From positions 58,238,025 through 58,302,024 of the forward strand of contig CP136068.1 in the NCBI GenBank assembly GCA_032622095.1: 64,000 nucleotides of DNA, read 5' to 3'. Of the stretch, positions 1 to 11,365 are shown one piece after another (within the stretch, counting starts at the first letter, position 1; each line of letters starts with the position of its first letter). Position numbers and translations under genes: made by a program. Under the pieces are notes generated by a model. It was not told where the DNA came from and searched no databases. It saw only the letters and a program-made list of their open reading frames with translations. Source of the DNA: Siphonodentalium dalli. Lineage: Eukaryota > Mollusca > Scaphopoda > Gadilida > Siphonodentaliidae.

Positions 1-2
1 TT

Positions 3-545
3 TCTTCTTCCTGTGGTGACGACCGCACTCAAATAGATGAGTTCAGGGAAGTTAGAACTGATGTCGGTGATGACAGTAATGTTGATATTTCAGCTACACA
101 GGATTCGACAGGTCAACTTGAACTTCGTTCCACAGGTGATAGCAATGATGAGGCTGATGAGAATGATGATGAAGTTGTTGATATTGTCCGTGTACCTTTA
201 GCACCTATTGCAGAAGATACTGTTGTTGTTGATGGTAATGTTGATGGTGCGAAAGCGAATGTTTCAGGTGATGATGGTGCCTCGAGTAGTAGTCAGAGTG
301 GAGATAGAGAAAGTATTTCTCTTTCAGATTCCATACCAAAACCAGTACCTAGAAAATCTAGCAGAGCAAAGAAACCTCCATCATGGATGGGTGATTATAT
401 TTCAAAAAATATTCAACCCATTTCAGGTGGAAAAGATGAATATAATAAGAATCAGCTTTTGCGTAAGCTTATGGAAAATCAGATCTGCACCAAGGTAGCT
501 CCAGATGTTCTTCAGTCCATTCTGAAGACTATCTTGGATGAATAA
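3..545 (+). CDS. C-terminal tail of a Ty3/gypsy-like Pol polyprotein (partial, 5' end outside window)
   Basis: A single frame is open from the window edge for 180 codons and stops at 543-545. The first two thirds are acidic and Ser/Asp-rich and look like a linker. Then comes a basic Lys/Arg/Pro patch around PRKSSRAKKPPSWMGDYIS, a short segment of the kind that ends gypsy integrase/Pol proteins after the chromatin-facing domain. The final 40 residues (ending KTILDE) look helical. No integrase core is visible; it would lie upstream of the window. The downstream polypurine tract and TGTGAC boundary about 0.7 kb further on support an LTR element. A host protein with a disordered acidic tail is the alternative, but the 3' context makes it less likely. 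There is no Met start in the window. Confidence 0.5.
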   Translation, partial: SSSCGDDRTQIDEFREVRTDVGDDSNVDISATQDSTGQLELRSTGDSNDEADENDDEVVDIVRVPLAPIAEDTVVVDGNVDGAKANVSGDDGASSSSQSGDRESISLSDSIPKPVPRKSSRAKKPPSWMGDYISKNIQPISGGKDEYNKNQLLRKLMENQICTKVAPDVLQSILKTILDE

Positions 546-1226
546 GATTTTCATTTTCAGTTCACTCACTTATATTCAGTGATTCCATATTACTGATATG
601 TCAGTTTCAATGATGTGTGTATACGTTGGACATAGGCGTTGTCCTGTTGTGATAGTTGTTTTTAAAATTGATTCTTTTATAAATTATGTATTGATATTAT
701 GTATTGTTAGGTATCACTTATCATCTTCGTACGATCAGAGATATTTCCACTTATTCAAGCTGACGATCCAGTGTAGAGCTACGACTCATATGAGGTACCA
801 GTTTTCAAGGAATTCTATTTTTTTTTTTTATATACTCTGTGAGGTGATAAAGTGTTCCTTTCTATATATGATTATGATTTTAACATATTTGTGTTGATTG
901 TTGTGTATTCATGATTGAAGTTCTCAGATAGACCAGCCAGTGTGAATCAGTGGTGATTCCATTTCAGTGGTGTTGTGTGATATATTCACGTTGTTTACTG
1001 TCTACGCCAGATAGTGAAGAGTCAGTTCAGTTGATTTAGTTGTTGTAATATAATGCTGATATTTGATTTCAGTTCTGAAGATAGGTCGGTGTCAAGGTTA
1101 TCTCTGTGTATGAGAATGTTATAGATGATAATTTTCCATTATCAGTTGCAGAGTTTGAAAGTCATGTCTATTTGCGACATTTCCTTTCAGTATTGGTTTA
1201 AATGACTAGGGAGTCATTTTGTCAAC

Positions 1227-1237
1227 AGAGGGGAGAG
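1227..1237 (+). other. Polypurine tract before a 3' LTR
   Basis: AGAGGGGAGAG is followed immediately by TGTGACCG. A purine run ending at a TG dinucleotide is the standard plus-strand primer site at the edge of a 3' LTR. It lies downstream of the Pol-like frame in the correct orientation. Confidence 0.55.
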
Positions 1238-2006
1238 TGTGACCGTGCTATTTAATATACCAAATCAGTATATGCCTTTATTACATGCTACACATGTATA
1301 CTAACTAAGTTATTAAACCTAACTCACTAATATACATTTTATAGCCGCATTGTAATCATTTCATTCCGCGTACTTGGTTCATTCCATGTCGCGCTATTCC
1401 GTTCTGCACATTCCCCGTTTTCTAGTCTTATCGCTGATCTGTATTTTGCTATTTCCTATTTCTACTTTCGCCCAATATCTCATCCACTCTATTCTCTACC
1501 TTTTATTTACCGCCCAATCTGAGATCTAACTATCGGACACTGAGGTGTTTTAGCCAATTACAGGTAAGGTTATTTACCGCGCTTTCTCAGTCCGTATTTC
1601 GTCACCAAGGTGTAAACATCGCTACATCGTATAACACTCTCAGTGTTATCCTAATTTCTTCATGCTCGAAGAATGTTTAATAAGTTTAAGAAGTAATACT
1701 ATGTTATGACATCTGACCTATGCTTTCCAAAGGATGGTATGTAATATTTGTTATATGTTGTCACCCGTTATTATAGCTTGTATTTTAATAATATTGTCTT
1801 CGGTTTTGAAACTTTAGTGTTGTCACATTTGCATAAATATATTTGCCCCATAATGTAGGGAAGTTGGAAATCGCACGCTGCGTTCATAATATCCCTTTTA
1901 TACCAGCAATATAGGTTTTATTTCTAACTGTTCGTCACAGTTAGGATTGTGTCAAAATAGTTGTTTATATCGACAATAGGGAAGTTGGTTTATTGACACA
2001 ATCACA
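1238..2006 (+). mobile_element. Putative 3' LTR of the gypsy-like element (3' boundary uncertain)
   Basis: It starts with TGTGACCG directly after the polypurine tract. The 3' end is a guess at the ACA near 2004-2006; no second LTR copy is available in the window and I could not identify a target duplication. Inside, 1924-1944 can fold as a 7-bp hairpin (CTAACTG/CAGTTAG), and an 11-bp perfect inverted repeat (GATTGTGTCAA at 1945-1955, reverse complement at 1993-2003) lies near the guessed end. The block AGGGAAGTTGG occurs twice, near 1857 and 1977. Confidence 0.4.
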
Positions 2007-2587
2007 TTTCATATATTTATTAATATCCATACTGGATATTTATTCTGCAGCAACTACAACCTATGTATTTGTTCACCAGGGTCCTTTTTCTAATTGGACA
2101 TCTCTCGATTGATGTTTGATGCTCGATGTGATGTTGCTGTCAAGCTGTCTATAAAGATGTGTTGTGATGTCATCCATGTTGTGATGCTTGTTGGATGTGT
2201 TCCGTTCGGTATTGCTTGATTATTCAATTAAATGCATGATGAAGACTCTTAAGGTAGGCTTAGTGTTTTCATAGACCCTGCCAGATGTTTAGACTCGGGG
2301 CCCATAAATGTTTGTGATATAGCGACTGATGGTTCACTAAAGACCCACCCCTGTGCTCTACCACAGTATCATGTGTTGCGTTCTAAAAATAGGAAAGCAC
2401 TTGTTCCCGTATACGTTTGCGTAAATACGAAATTGTGAGTGTTGGTTTGTAACCGGGATTTCTGAGAAGCATTATGCCTATAACTACCCCCCCTAAGCCC
2501 TGACCTAAGTGTCATACATACTATAACAATTATGTTGTAAGAGTACTATGGCATCCAATAAATCTCCCCGCATAGGAAACCACTCAA
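2007..2587. other. No gene seen
   Basis: AT-rich sequence with no convincing open frame. The stretch 2020-2045 contains a small AATATCCA/TGGATATT hairpin. It may still belong to the LTR if that is longer than proposed. Confidence 0.4.
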
Positions 2588-2890
2588 TGTTCCCGTATAT
2601 CTCTCTGCAGATGCTAATAACGTTGAATGGTAAACAGACGCTCTTTATAGGATTGCGTCAAAAACAAACGCTCATTAAATAATCACTTGATTAACCCACG
2701 CCGTGCCTTTGCGGTGATTTGGGAGTGGATAAAGGGTGCTCAGAGCTTCTCCAAAACGCGACAACTACGGTGTTCGTGGGATTTTACCCTTAGATGGGAA
2801 GTTTGAACTCAATCGAGCCAGCCGTTTTCGATTCTATAAAGTACATATATATATATATATATACGGAAGTCTCAAAATATATAGTATAGA
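2588..2890 (-). mobile_element. Helitron family B fragment (5' end at 2890)
   Basis: Read on the minus strand, the element begins TCTATACTATATATTTTGAG at 2890 and continues through sequence also found at 19.2-19.5 kb, 26.86-27.3 kb, 27.83-28.06 kb and 29.6-29.8 kb. The 5' TC and the shared body match a Helitron 5' end. Its 3' CTAG terminus is missing, so it is truncated near 2588. It abuts the 3' end of the next unit with no host bases between. An AT microsatellite lies just inside the 5' end, as in the other copies. Confidence 0.6.
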
Positions 2891-3709
2891 CTAGCCGATG
2901 AGCCCGACGTTGTCCGGGCTATTCAAAAACCAAATTTCAAGTCGATAGCTATTCAAAAACCAAATTTCAAGTCGATAGCTCCACCCGTTTCCGAGATCTG
3001 GTCTGTGCATGCGCGAAGCTGGCGTTGCACGGGCTCGGCGACCCGATACAATTCGTATCCGGGGCAAGATACATTCACATAGCAAATTTCAAGTCGATAG
3101 CTCCACCCGTTTCCGAGATCTGGTCTGCGCATGCGCGAAGCGGGTGCCGCACCGGCTCGGCGACCCGATAAAATTCGTATCCGGGGCAAGATACATTCAC
3201 ATAGCAAATTTCAAGTCGATAGCTCCACCCGTTTCCGAGATCTCGTCTGCCCGTATTTCAAATCGATAGCTCCACCCGTTTCCGAGATCTGGTCTGCGCA
3301 TGCGCGAAGCTGGCGTCGCACGGGCTCGGCGACCCGATAAAATTGGTATCCGGGGCAAGATACATTCACATAGCAAATTTCAAGTCGATAGCTCCACCCG
3401 TTTCCGAGATCTCGTCTGCGCATGCGCGAAGCTTGCGTCGCACGGGCTCGGCGACCCGATAAAATTCGTATCCGGGGCAAGATACATACACATAGCAAAT
3501 TTCAAGTTGATAGCTCCACCCGTTTTCGAGATCTCGTCTGCGCATGCGCGAAGCGGGCGCCGCACGGGGTCGCCAATACGACAACATCCACCGCCTGGTC
3601 AAACTACACACACGTACCATGTTTCGTCCCGATCGGTCGAGAATCGTATATTTGTATAAATGACAAACAGACAGACAAACAGACAGAGGTCTTCAAAATA
3701 TATATGAGA
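2891..3709 (-). mobile_element. Non-autonomous Helitron, family A, with 122-bp tandem core
   Basis: On the minus strand the element starts TCTCATATATATTTTGAAGA (5' end at 3709, preceded by host A) and ends in GCTCATCGGCTAG at 2891. The 3' end has the classic Helitron form: a hairpin (AGCCCG/CGGGCT flanking an ACGTTGTC loop) about ten bases before CTAG. There is no Rep/helicase frame, so it is non-autonomous. The core is a minisatellite of 122-bp units. Other copies end at 18,105, 18,636, 18,975 and 63,394. Confidence 0.75.
2961..3580 (-). repeat. 122-bp tandem repeat core of Helitron A
   Basis: The CAAATTTCAAGTCGATAGCT block recurs at 2961, 3083, 3205, 3374 and 3496, spaced 122 bp except for one 169-bp step caused by a partial extra copy. 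Each unit contains the palindrome-rich TGCGCATGCGCGAAGC. The unit length is not a multiple of three, so the overlapping Arg-rich frames on both strands are artefacts. Confidence 0.85.
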
Positions 3710-4169
3710 TATGTATCACATACTTTGAACATTTGTTTGCTTTACATGACAATATTTTGACCCTAACAACCTGAAAGTATCACAATACCAGTCTATAAGT
3801 ATCAGCATAGGTTATGAGTTGTCATATATGGTATACATGTGCTAATTTGTGCAGTATGTCATAATTTAAATGGTATGAATGGCTATATAATAGCTATAGA
3901 GCGTTCTTAATCACGTGATTGGATACGGGACGCGCCGCCATGTTGGAGGTACAGACATCCAAAGCAAGCACTAAGTTAATAGGATTAATTAAGAAAGCTA
4001 CTTTTAAAACCTCTCGTTATGGCTTCGACGGAATTAGTTGCAATATTTGCCAACGCTATTAATAATCATGAACAACAGTTCTAAAAGAATACATCGAAAT
4101 GTTAGATAAACTTACTATAGGGGTGCGATATTTATTAAAAGGAATGGAGTGCAGACTCGGAACTGTCGC
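3710..4169. other. No supported gene; YY1-type ATGGCGGC site
   Basis: CCAACATGGCGGC occurs on the minus strand at about 3940-3952 next to a CACGTG E-box at 3913. Frames starting there are short (15 codons on minus, 39 on plus). No splice-supported gene was identified. Confidence 0.3.
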
Positions 4170-4607
4170 CAAACGTTAGGGTACGTGCATACACTGGCAA
4201 GTTTGCACGGTATGGTTTTCAGGCATGTTGTCGTAGAAAACGATATGGTGCCATAATATGAACGGAAACAAGCACATAAGCTGCATCTGTGCCACAGCTA
4301 ACTACGTGCGAAGGAAAATCTCTGTATATAGTTCCACTAGTAACGATGCTACCGGAATTTGCCTGTAAATATCATGCAATTAACTCGCAAGAATAAATCA
4401 TACAGGTTTTTGAAGGCAAATTACAATAGCACTGTTACAAGTGGAACTAGATAAATGTTACTTCTCATGCCTTTCACTTTGGTAAAGGTGCATGTTATGT
4501 GCACGGTTACGTTTATATTCTGGCACCATGTGGTTTTATATGGCGAAATGTCCGCAAAAACATACCGTGCAAACTTGCCAGCGTATGAACGTAGCCTTAC
4601 AGATCCA
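4170..4607. mobile_element. Foldback/MITE-like element with long inverted arms
   Basis: The block 4182-4219 reappears as its reverse complement at 4556-4593 with only a few mismatches. Similarity continues inward: the ATGGTGCCA segment near 4249 pairs with its complement near 4522, and the GCACATAA segment near 4272 pairs near 4494. The arms are roughly 120-130 bp around a spacer of about 160 bp. No transposase is present. Target duplications could not be fixed, so the outer ends are approximate. Confidence 0.6.
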
Positions 4608-6069
4608 TGCATACACCATTACATTCGTGTTAGTCACAGTTATGTTTTGAAATATATTTATTGATGTTCGCCAACGTGTGCATAGTGCACGGCCGGTAAC
4701 GAGTTAACGAAGTTGTCCAGTTTGTTTTGGTCATTCAAACTGGGTCAATACCGCGCCGTCTGAACGATGCTCAAGGCAATCGTAACGACGAGCTCGTGTG
4801 AGCTTATTCACACGACTGATTTTGCATTGGTTTAACTCGCTTGACACGGTGGTCAAGCTTCATTCTACTCTTGAAGTTTTGCGTTGTATCCCCCCACCCA
4901 CCACCCCATGATTGGGAGATGCTTGTAACACTATAATATTCATCATTTCATGTCTTATTTGTTTATGACTGATAGTCTGCGAACGATATTTATCGCTACA
5001 CTTCACGTTTGTCCATTAAAGTTTACATTTAACATCATGCATTCGTTGTAGTTATTCCATAAATACTTTATGTTCGTTCGAGCTGCAAGCGAGTTAGAAC
5101 ATAAATAGAATTATTACAGGCTTACCTAATTAGTTTTCAATGAATGCTAATGTAGTCCATGTATTATCGAAACAAATGAGCTCCCCGGTGGTGCATTTCG
5201 GCATATGTGCGTTTTAAAACGCTGTATATATGCATGTAACACGACAATATAGCTTCTTTCCGATGTTTTCAAGCAAGATGGCTATGTGTGTGTAAAAGCA
5301 TCTTGTAAAAGTGACAATCGTTTGATAACAAAAACGAAATAGAGCAACAAAACAAGAGCGATTTTTGGCCATTTCCGATAACCAACAAAGATTGATGCTT
5401 ACGTGTGAATCAAATTTAGTGCGTAACAAATGCCATTATATAACTTCAATATAGATTAGACTATCTAATATTGGAACAGTGCTGATTTATAGCTCCCACC
5501 TTGATGAAATAACTTGAAGCCGACCGGAGGTGTACATGTCGTAATTAATCTATAATCTCTCATTTGTCAAACAGTACACCCTCAGGCATCAAATTTAAAG
5601 TTGGCAAAAATAAATATAACGATATACATAACCAGTCCCCGTAACTTGGCTGAGTCACATTAAAGGTGTCAACAACTTTGCGACCGGATGCAAAGGATTA
5701 TCAAATAGTGTTTTTTTTTTAATTCCACATCTTATTCGGCCATCATTAAGTACATGAAAGAAAAACGCCGATGATGGAGTCAGTTACTTGTCATGTGGCA
5801 ACAATAGCACAAAGTGAACTCGTTCGACGAAGATTGCATGTACATAGCGCGAATCACGTGCAATGTGTTAAATTTCTTGTCATTCTCTCAGGGGGGGGGG
5901 GGGGGGATTTGCAATTTTTCCCGCAACTAAAAAAAACATTTCCTGCTTGTTTTTTAGTGTTTTGGCAATGAGTTGGGATTTAAAACCACTTTGAATGAGA
6001 GAAATAATGTAATTCTAACTGGTAAACTGACTGCAGGCAGTTATCGTGTTGTATTTTGTTGCAAAATTT
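4608..6069. other. No gene seen; poly-G tract
   Basis: AT-rich sequence without a convincing coding frame. A run of 16 G lies at 5891-5906. Confidence 0.4.
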
Positions 6070-6170
6070 GAAATCCAAGATGGCCGCTGGCAGCCATGTT
6101 TTTTTGGCCGAATGACCTCAAAATGACTCATTCCTATTTACATGTCCATGTTAACATCCATGATAAATAG
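6070..6170 (-). repeat. Isolated copy of the 53.4-54.3 kb minisatellite unit
   Basis: The stretch containing AAATCCAAGATGGCCGCTGG and the following AATGACCTCAAAATGACTC is the reverse complement of the unit repeated at 53.4-54.3 kb (CATGGCTGCTGGCAGCCATC...). It is a solo unit or the remnant of a larger element. A 14-G tract follows at 6242-6255. Confidence 0.6.
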
Positions 6171-7479
6171 TATGCACAGAAATTCATATACAGCTGTTTG
6201 CAGTGAATTTCCCCCCGCAAATCTCTGTTTTAGTGTTAAAAGGGGGGGGGGGGGGTTGGTGTCAAAAAACTGCCGAAAACGGAAAAAAATTTGGCGGTGG
6301 GGGTGGGTGGGTACAAAAAATGATCGATAAGGATACTGATTTCTAAACTCGATTAAAACCTTATTTTTTGGGACTTTATGTCCAATAACTGTGCTGATAC
6401 TGAGTCTATTGCGCTCCCATCAACTTTTCATTTCTGTACGGTTGCGGGCTTCCTCCAAATTATATGGGACTAGTATGCCTATAATATAACTTTTATTTGA
6501 TTCATTTGGTTGAAAACTGTACAAATATTACTCGACAACGACAATTTGTATTTTTGCATTCCGGTAAATTTGTCATCCGTAACACTACTTCGTACTCAAC
6601 AGACTTTCAAATAATGAAAAAATTGTTACCTTATTCTCCGACTCGGAGACTATAGAAACCAACAACAACATTTGGCGTACAGTACCCCTTTAAGTGCGGT
6701 TAAGTTGTCAAAACATCGTGTTATTCTTTACTCCAGTCCACACATTGACATAATTAATGAATAAACACATGTTTTGTTGGTCAAATACTGTAATAATATA
6801 TCACCAAAGAATATAAAAGAACATAATTACGATTAACAATTATCTCATTCAAACAACCAACTAACCTGATAACCTTGTAAAATCATTACACAGAACAACA
6901 AGTTCACAAACCTGAACACAACACCACTAACAACAATATCAATATCTAGGATAGCGGGCTCATGCACGGCCTAGATGGCTCCGTGGGAGCTGATGAATGT
7001 CCTCGGGCGGCATAGATACGCTTGTCGTGGGCGTAGTATAAGCTATGATACTAGCTATGGAATAATTATCTCTTTCAAAATTACTAACAACCACATATAC
7101 ACATTTGCAAATACACGCTTTCATCCGCGCTTATGAGAGGACGGATGGGACATAATAATTATAAACACTACGCGACCTGAGTTCCAATCTGTTCTAAGTG
7201 CATTTTTTATGATTTTGAGTAAATCGATTTTCAAAGTTTGAATTGCCGTCACAACTGAAATGTATGGTTTACAGTGGAAAATTTCACATCTTTGGATTCC
7301 TTAATGTCTTAGCTATTCAATTTTATCAAGACATATTCGCATAAGTCTGTTATATCTCTTAAGTTTTGAGAAATGTAGACCTAGGGTGTGAAATTTAGCA
7401 CTTAGAGCAAAATAGAACTAAATATTTGTTGTTGAACACGCAAATGACAGTTTAGACCTTAACACTATTTTAGGGCCAG
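6171..7479. other. No gene seen
   Basis: Low-complexity and AT-rich. It includes a run of 14 G (6242-6255) and a G/T-rich block to 6320. No exon-like signal was recognised. Confidence 0.35.
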
Positions 7480-7526
7480 GTTGTCCTATGTTCCGAAAAA
7501 TATGTCATTTTGGAACTTAGGACAAC
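7480..7526. repeat. Hairpin-forming inverted repeat
   Basis: GTTGTCCTATGTTCC (7480-7494) pairs with GGAACTTAGGACAAC (7512-7526), 14 of 15 positions, across a 17-base loop. It is probably a remnant of a small foldback element. No function can be assigned. Confidence 0.55.
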
Positions 7527-10500
7527 TAAGAGTTAAACTATACACTCTATTCACCAGAATAACAAATTGATTTCCGACACTTCTGGAAGCCGCATTGGTT
7601 CCAAGTACACTACTTTGGTCATGTTTGTTTACAGTATGATGCATTTAAATGAGTACCAACATCACTGTAAATACAATGCTACTCGAGAGATGGACTTTAC
7701 ACATCGTGCAGACCATAATAATGTATTGCGTCAACATTGGTAGGAAATTAGTTCACGTATACTCACCAAAGTTTTGTAATCTACCAGATGAACGGAGCTG
7801 TCCTGCCTGCGTATTGGAAATGAGCAATATATATAATTGCCAGGTTTAATATGAACTCGATTGATCACCCCATTCATTAAAGTTGGTCTTTTGACACACT
7901 CGTTTCAGCTGCTACGCTAATATTTGGATACCATCAATGTGTTCATCATTGAACACCATATTAGTAGCTTCCAGCCACACAACCTCCAACAATAGCGTGA
8001 ACAGCTATGTGGTTACCATAGCGCAATTCATGCACGTTGCTAATAAGGACATTTGGCCAAATGATCCAGAAGTGGTCACTCACTCAATCTACTGTGCTAC
8101 GGGCGTCCCTGTTTGGATCAATGGCAATTTGAACATGGACAACTTGTGGCAGCTATGATTGTTCCAAGAGTACATGCGTTGGTTTTGTTTCGCCAAAAGT
8201 GCTTCCAATGTAGACGCTCATGTATATATAGCTGGCATATGCATCATCATTGGATATGCATGTACACCTTGGTAACCGCATCTACTATTTAAGCTGGAGT
8301 AAGAATCTATCTTCAAATTTACTTTTTTGTCTAGATCAATCGGGGGTGTTATCTGAAATTTTTCTCATACAGTTTTTTCTTTGCGAGAGGGCCATTGTTT
8401 GTTGATTCGAAAGTTCATTATATATTAGTACGGTGTTCATTTTCGTTCCGATTGCCTGGCCTGGAAGTGTGATGATCAGGTTGGCTTTGTATGTTGTTTG
8501 AGCACCAATGTTGATACTTTATTGTGAGGAATAGCAATGTGCTGTCGAACGCACATTGAAGGTAGTGAAAAATACATGTTTCACATTGATTGATGTTGTG
8601 AACCGTTTTTACCTCTCCATAGTGACGATCCGCGCCCTTCCTGTGTGCCTACCGCTGCTGTTATGTGGTACATGTGCTTACGTGCCGGTTCATGGGAACG
8701 TCACTTCGTAGAGAACTATCGATGGGGACCGTACAAAATTCGCATTCGATGTGTCGGACGTGGGGTCCTAATATTGCGGCGAACATAACCCATGATTAGA
8801 CTGATTGATGTCATGGACAGTTTATGGTATTTTAATGACTGGGTGGTGTCTGGACGAAGCGCCGCTATGTGTTCGCTGCAATGTGGTGGTGTGCTCTGAT
8901 TGACTGAATTCATGGTATTGCTACAATAGTTGAGTAGACCGGTGTTTGGTTAAAATTGCAATCCGTGCATTGGTTTCCAGAATATGAGCAAATGGTAGAG
9001 TCAGTCGTTTGGAAACATGCTCGCATTGAATACTGGCGCGGAGACATCGCTGTGCGATGTCGGCGGTTGATGATGTGGATCATTGTGGGCTATGGACACT
9101 TCATGTGCATCTGATATACAACATACACGAACAACGCCCATCGGCAACTGCCATATAATTTCAAGATGACCATAGCCTATATGATCACGTAACAGTGTTC
9201 AGTATTTTCTAACTCGGGTCGCTGTATATTGCTGGTGTCTGGGCTGCTGACAGGGATCTTCCAACTTATTGCGGTTTTAGGTGAAGTTCAGAATTAAAAT
9301 ACCACAAGGAAAGCTATTCATAGAAATGTGTCTCATTGGATAACATGGGCACTGGTTAGGGAAAGGAACAAAACATCTAGGTTATTATGCATGTCTTGTG
9401 TTCGACGGCTGCAAAGCTCAGCAGTATTAATTAGTCCATGTGTCGCTTGCTGTGTTTTTTTTTGGTGGGTCTAAATAGCTGTTCTCTGCAAGTGTATTTG
9501 GGGCGGTCGGCAATGCAGCGTATAAGTGAGGTAGGATGTTACATGTATTTCGTGTGCCAAATGTATGACTCATTGGTCTATATATCAGTCACGTGCGTTT
9601 AAATACTATCCTATTGAATTATCACAATGGGTACAAGAGTGTATGCTAAACACAGAACCCACAACACTCCACCATGCTGTTACATATACATAGATGGCGC
9701 GTATTTCGGTTTCTCATCTGCGGAATCGAGTGTCTTCGGTAGGCTGATGCGCCGTTCAATGTGGATATATGCTGGGTGTCATGGTCATAGTTCATGTTTG
9801 GTACCTCGTGAGATTAACCCATGAGCGCTGACGTATGCAGCCTCTGCGTTGTTGGTTGAGGTCTCTCTGCACAAGTTCACTACCGTGGTGCGTTTTAGCA
9901 ACCAGCATTTTACTTGCCAATAAACGTTGTATGTATTAGGGAATATAGTAGGCGCCAATATTGCAGAATATTGTTGGCCCGTGGGTGTATCGTGTTGTGG
10001 CCTTTGTATTGTGGTTCAGAGTCTCAAAGCGGCATTTTGTTTCGTATGCTGTGTTTGCCAGTCTTTAAAACCAATGTACAAGCCACAGATGGTGTGCGAC
10101 TTTTTAGCAAGAGGATATTGTTGGGTCATATCGATGTGCGAAGCTGTGCATCTGTCTGCAGTGTTGTAACATAGTTACCGTGTACAACTGTTTCTGTGTT
10201 GTGGATGCATCGGTCGAATGTACTTGCTGTCTCCGGGACCTATGGTGGATGTGTTTCGAGACATCCAATCCAGACATAATATCCGTCCAGATCTTATTCT
10301 GTCGGCTATGTTCAAGTTGGGCTTTAAATTCGTTGCGCTTTATGCCTTATTGGTGTTGTCCTGTGGTTGTGTTAAGAGTGAAATATTGCCTTTCTGAATA
10401 GAATTGTACATCCATGGGTATGATGTGGTGCTGGTTCCATGTGCTCCATTCTGTCGCATGCGCTTATGTAGTGCCTCTGACTCAGGCTCTGAGTGTAGTA

Positions 10501-11365
10501 ACTTTTTGCCCTTCCGTTGGGCTATCCAATAGCCGATGTACCGCGTATTACGGAGCTGCATGGTTATTGTGGCATCCCCTGGTGCGTTCTTATGTAGAAA
10601 GAACTGGGATAGATGGGGCTTGGATGGAGATGCCTAACGGAATTATGAAATGACTTAATGTTAACATGGGTGGAGCGAGTGATGTATGTTGGTGATGAAG
10701 ATCACGTTGATGTATGGGCGCGTTTGCTGACTGTTTCTGCATTTACAATACTTTATTCTGATGTGCATTGTGTGCTGGATCAACATGGGATCTATCGGCT
10801 GATGTGCGCTTTATGAACAGCCAATATATAACGCCGTTGGGGAAGGTGGCGTTGGTGTGCTACACGTATAGCAGTCTTCACCAAAATGGCTGATCATGTG
10901 TTTGGGGTGGCTAGGATGGGTGGTAGTTGATTGCTAAAGTTGACGTTTCTGTTGGCACGACTGAATTTATTGAATCCCTTGATATGAGCGGTCAGTAATT
11001 GGGGCTGAGCATATAAGTATGCTGTCCAACACACACGATAACTTTCTAATTATTCTGAATTATATATCCACTATTGTGACCCCAAGGTGTGCTGTGGTGT
11101 ATTTCCAAAACTGGGTGGATAAAGTGAACACCAGAAAGTTGTTGATAGAGTGTATGTATGTGCGTGTATGTGTAGTTCTGGTCACTTTCATATATGGTGA
11201 TCCCATGGCCATAGTTACAGCCGACTAACGGATATATACTGTCAATACAACAGCATTAAGTCTCATGAATAAATGTGTGTTGAATGTCCTTCAACTATAA
11301 ATTCGCTATCAAATCGAAAATTATAATGGTGACGAAAAGTAACAAATCTATGGGGCAAAATCCCT
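7527..11365. other. No supported gene; GT-rich stretch
   Basis: From about 8,160 to 11,000 the plus strand is rich in G and T and carries several 60-90-codon frames that overlap in different phases and show no recognisable motif. I see no splice-bounded exon, repeat unit or element end. It could be decayed repeat or non-coding transcribed DNA. Confidence 0.35.

Noticed and set aside
2891-3760. Overlapping Arg-rich frames on both strands
   Set aside because: Products of the 122-bp repeats. The same peptides recur at 18-20 kb and 63 kb in different contexts.
3937-4080. Gene start at GCCGCCATG (plus) or ATGGCGGC (minus)
   Set aside because: Good start context on both strands, but the frames are 39 and 15 codons and no splice-linked exon was seen; more likely a transcription-factor-like site or chance.
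9627-10653. Overlapping frames of 65-86 codons in the GT-rich stretch
   Set aside because: No conserved motif, Met starts in weak context, and neighbouring frames overlap in different phases.
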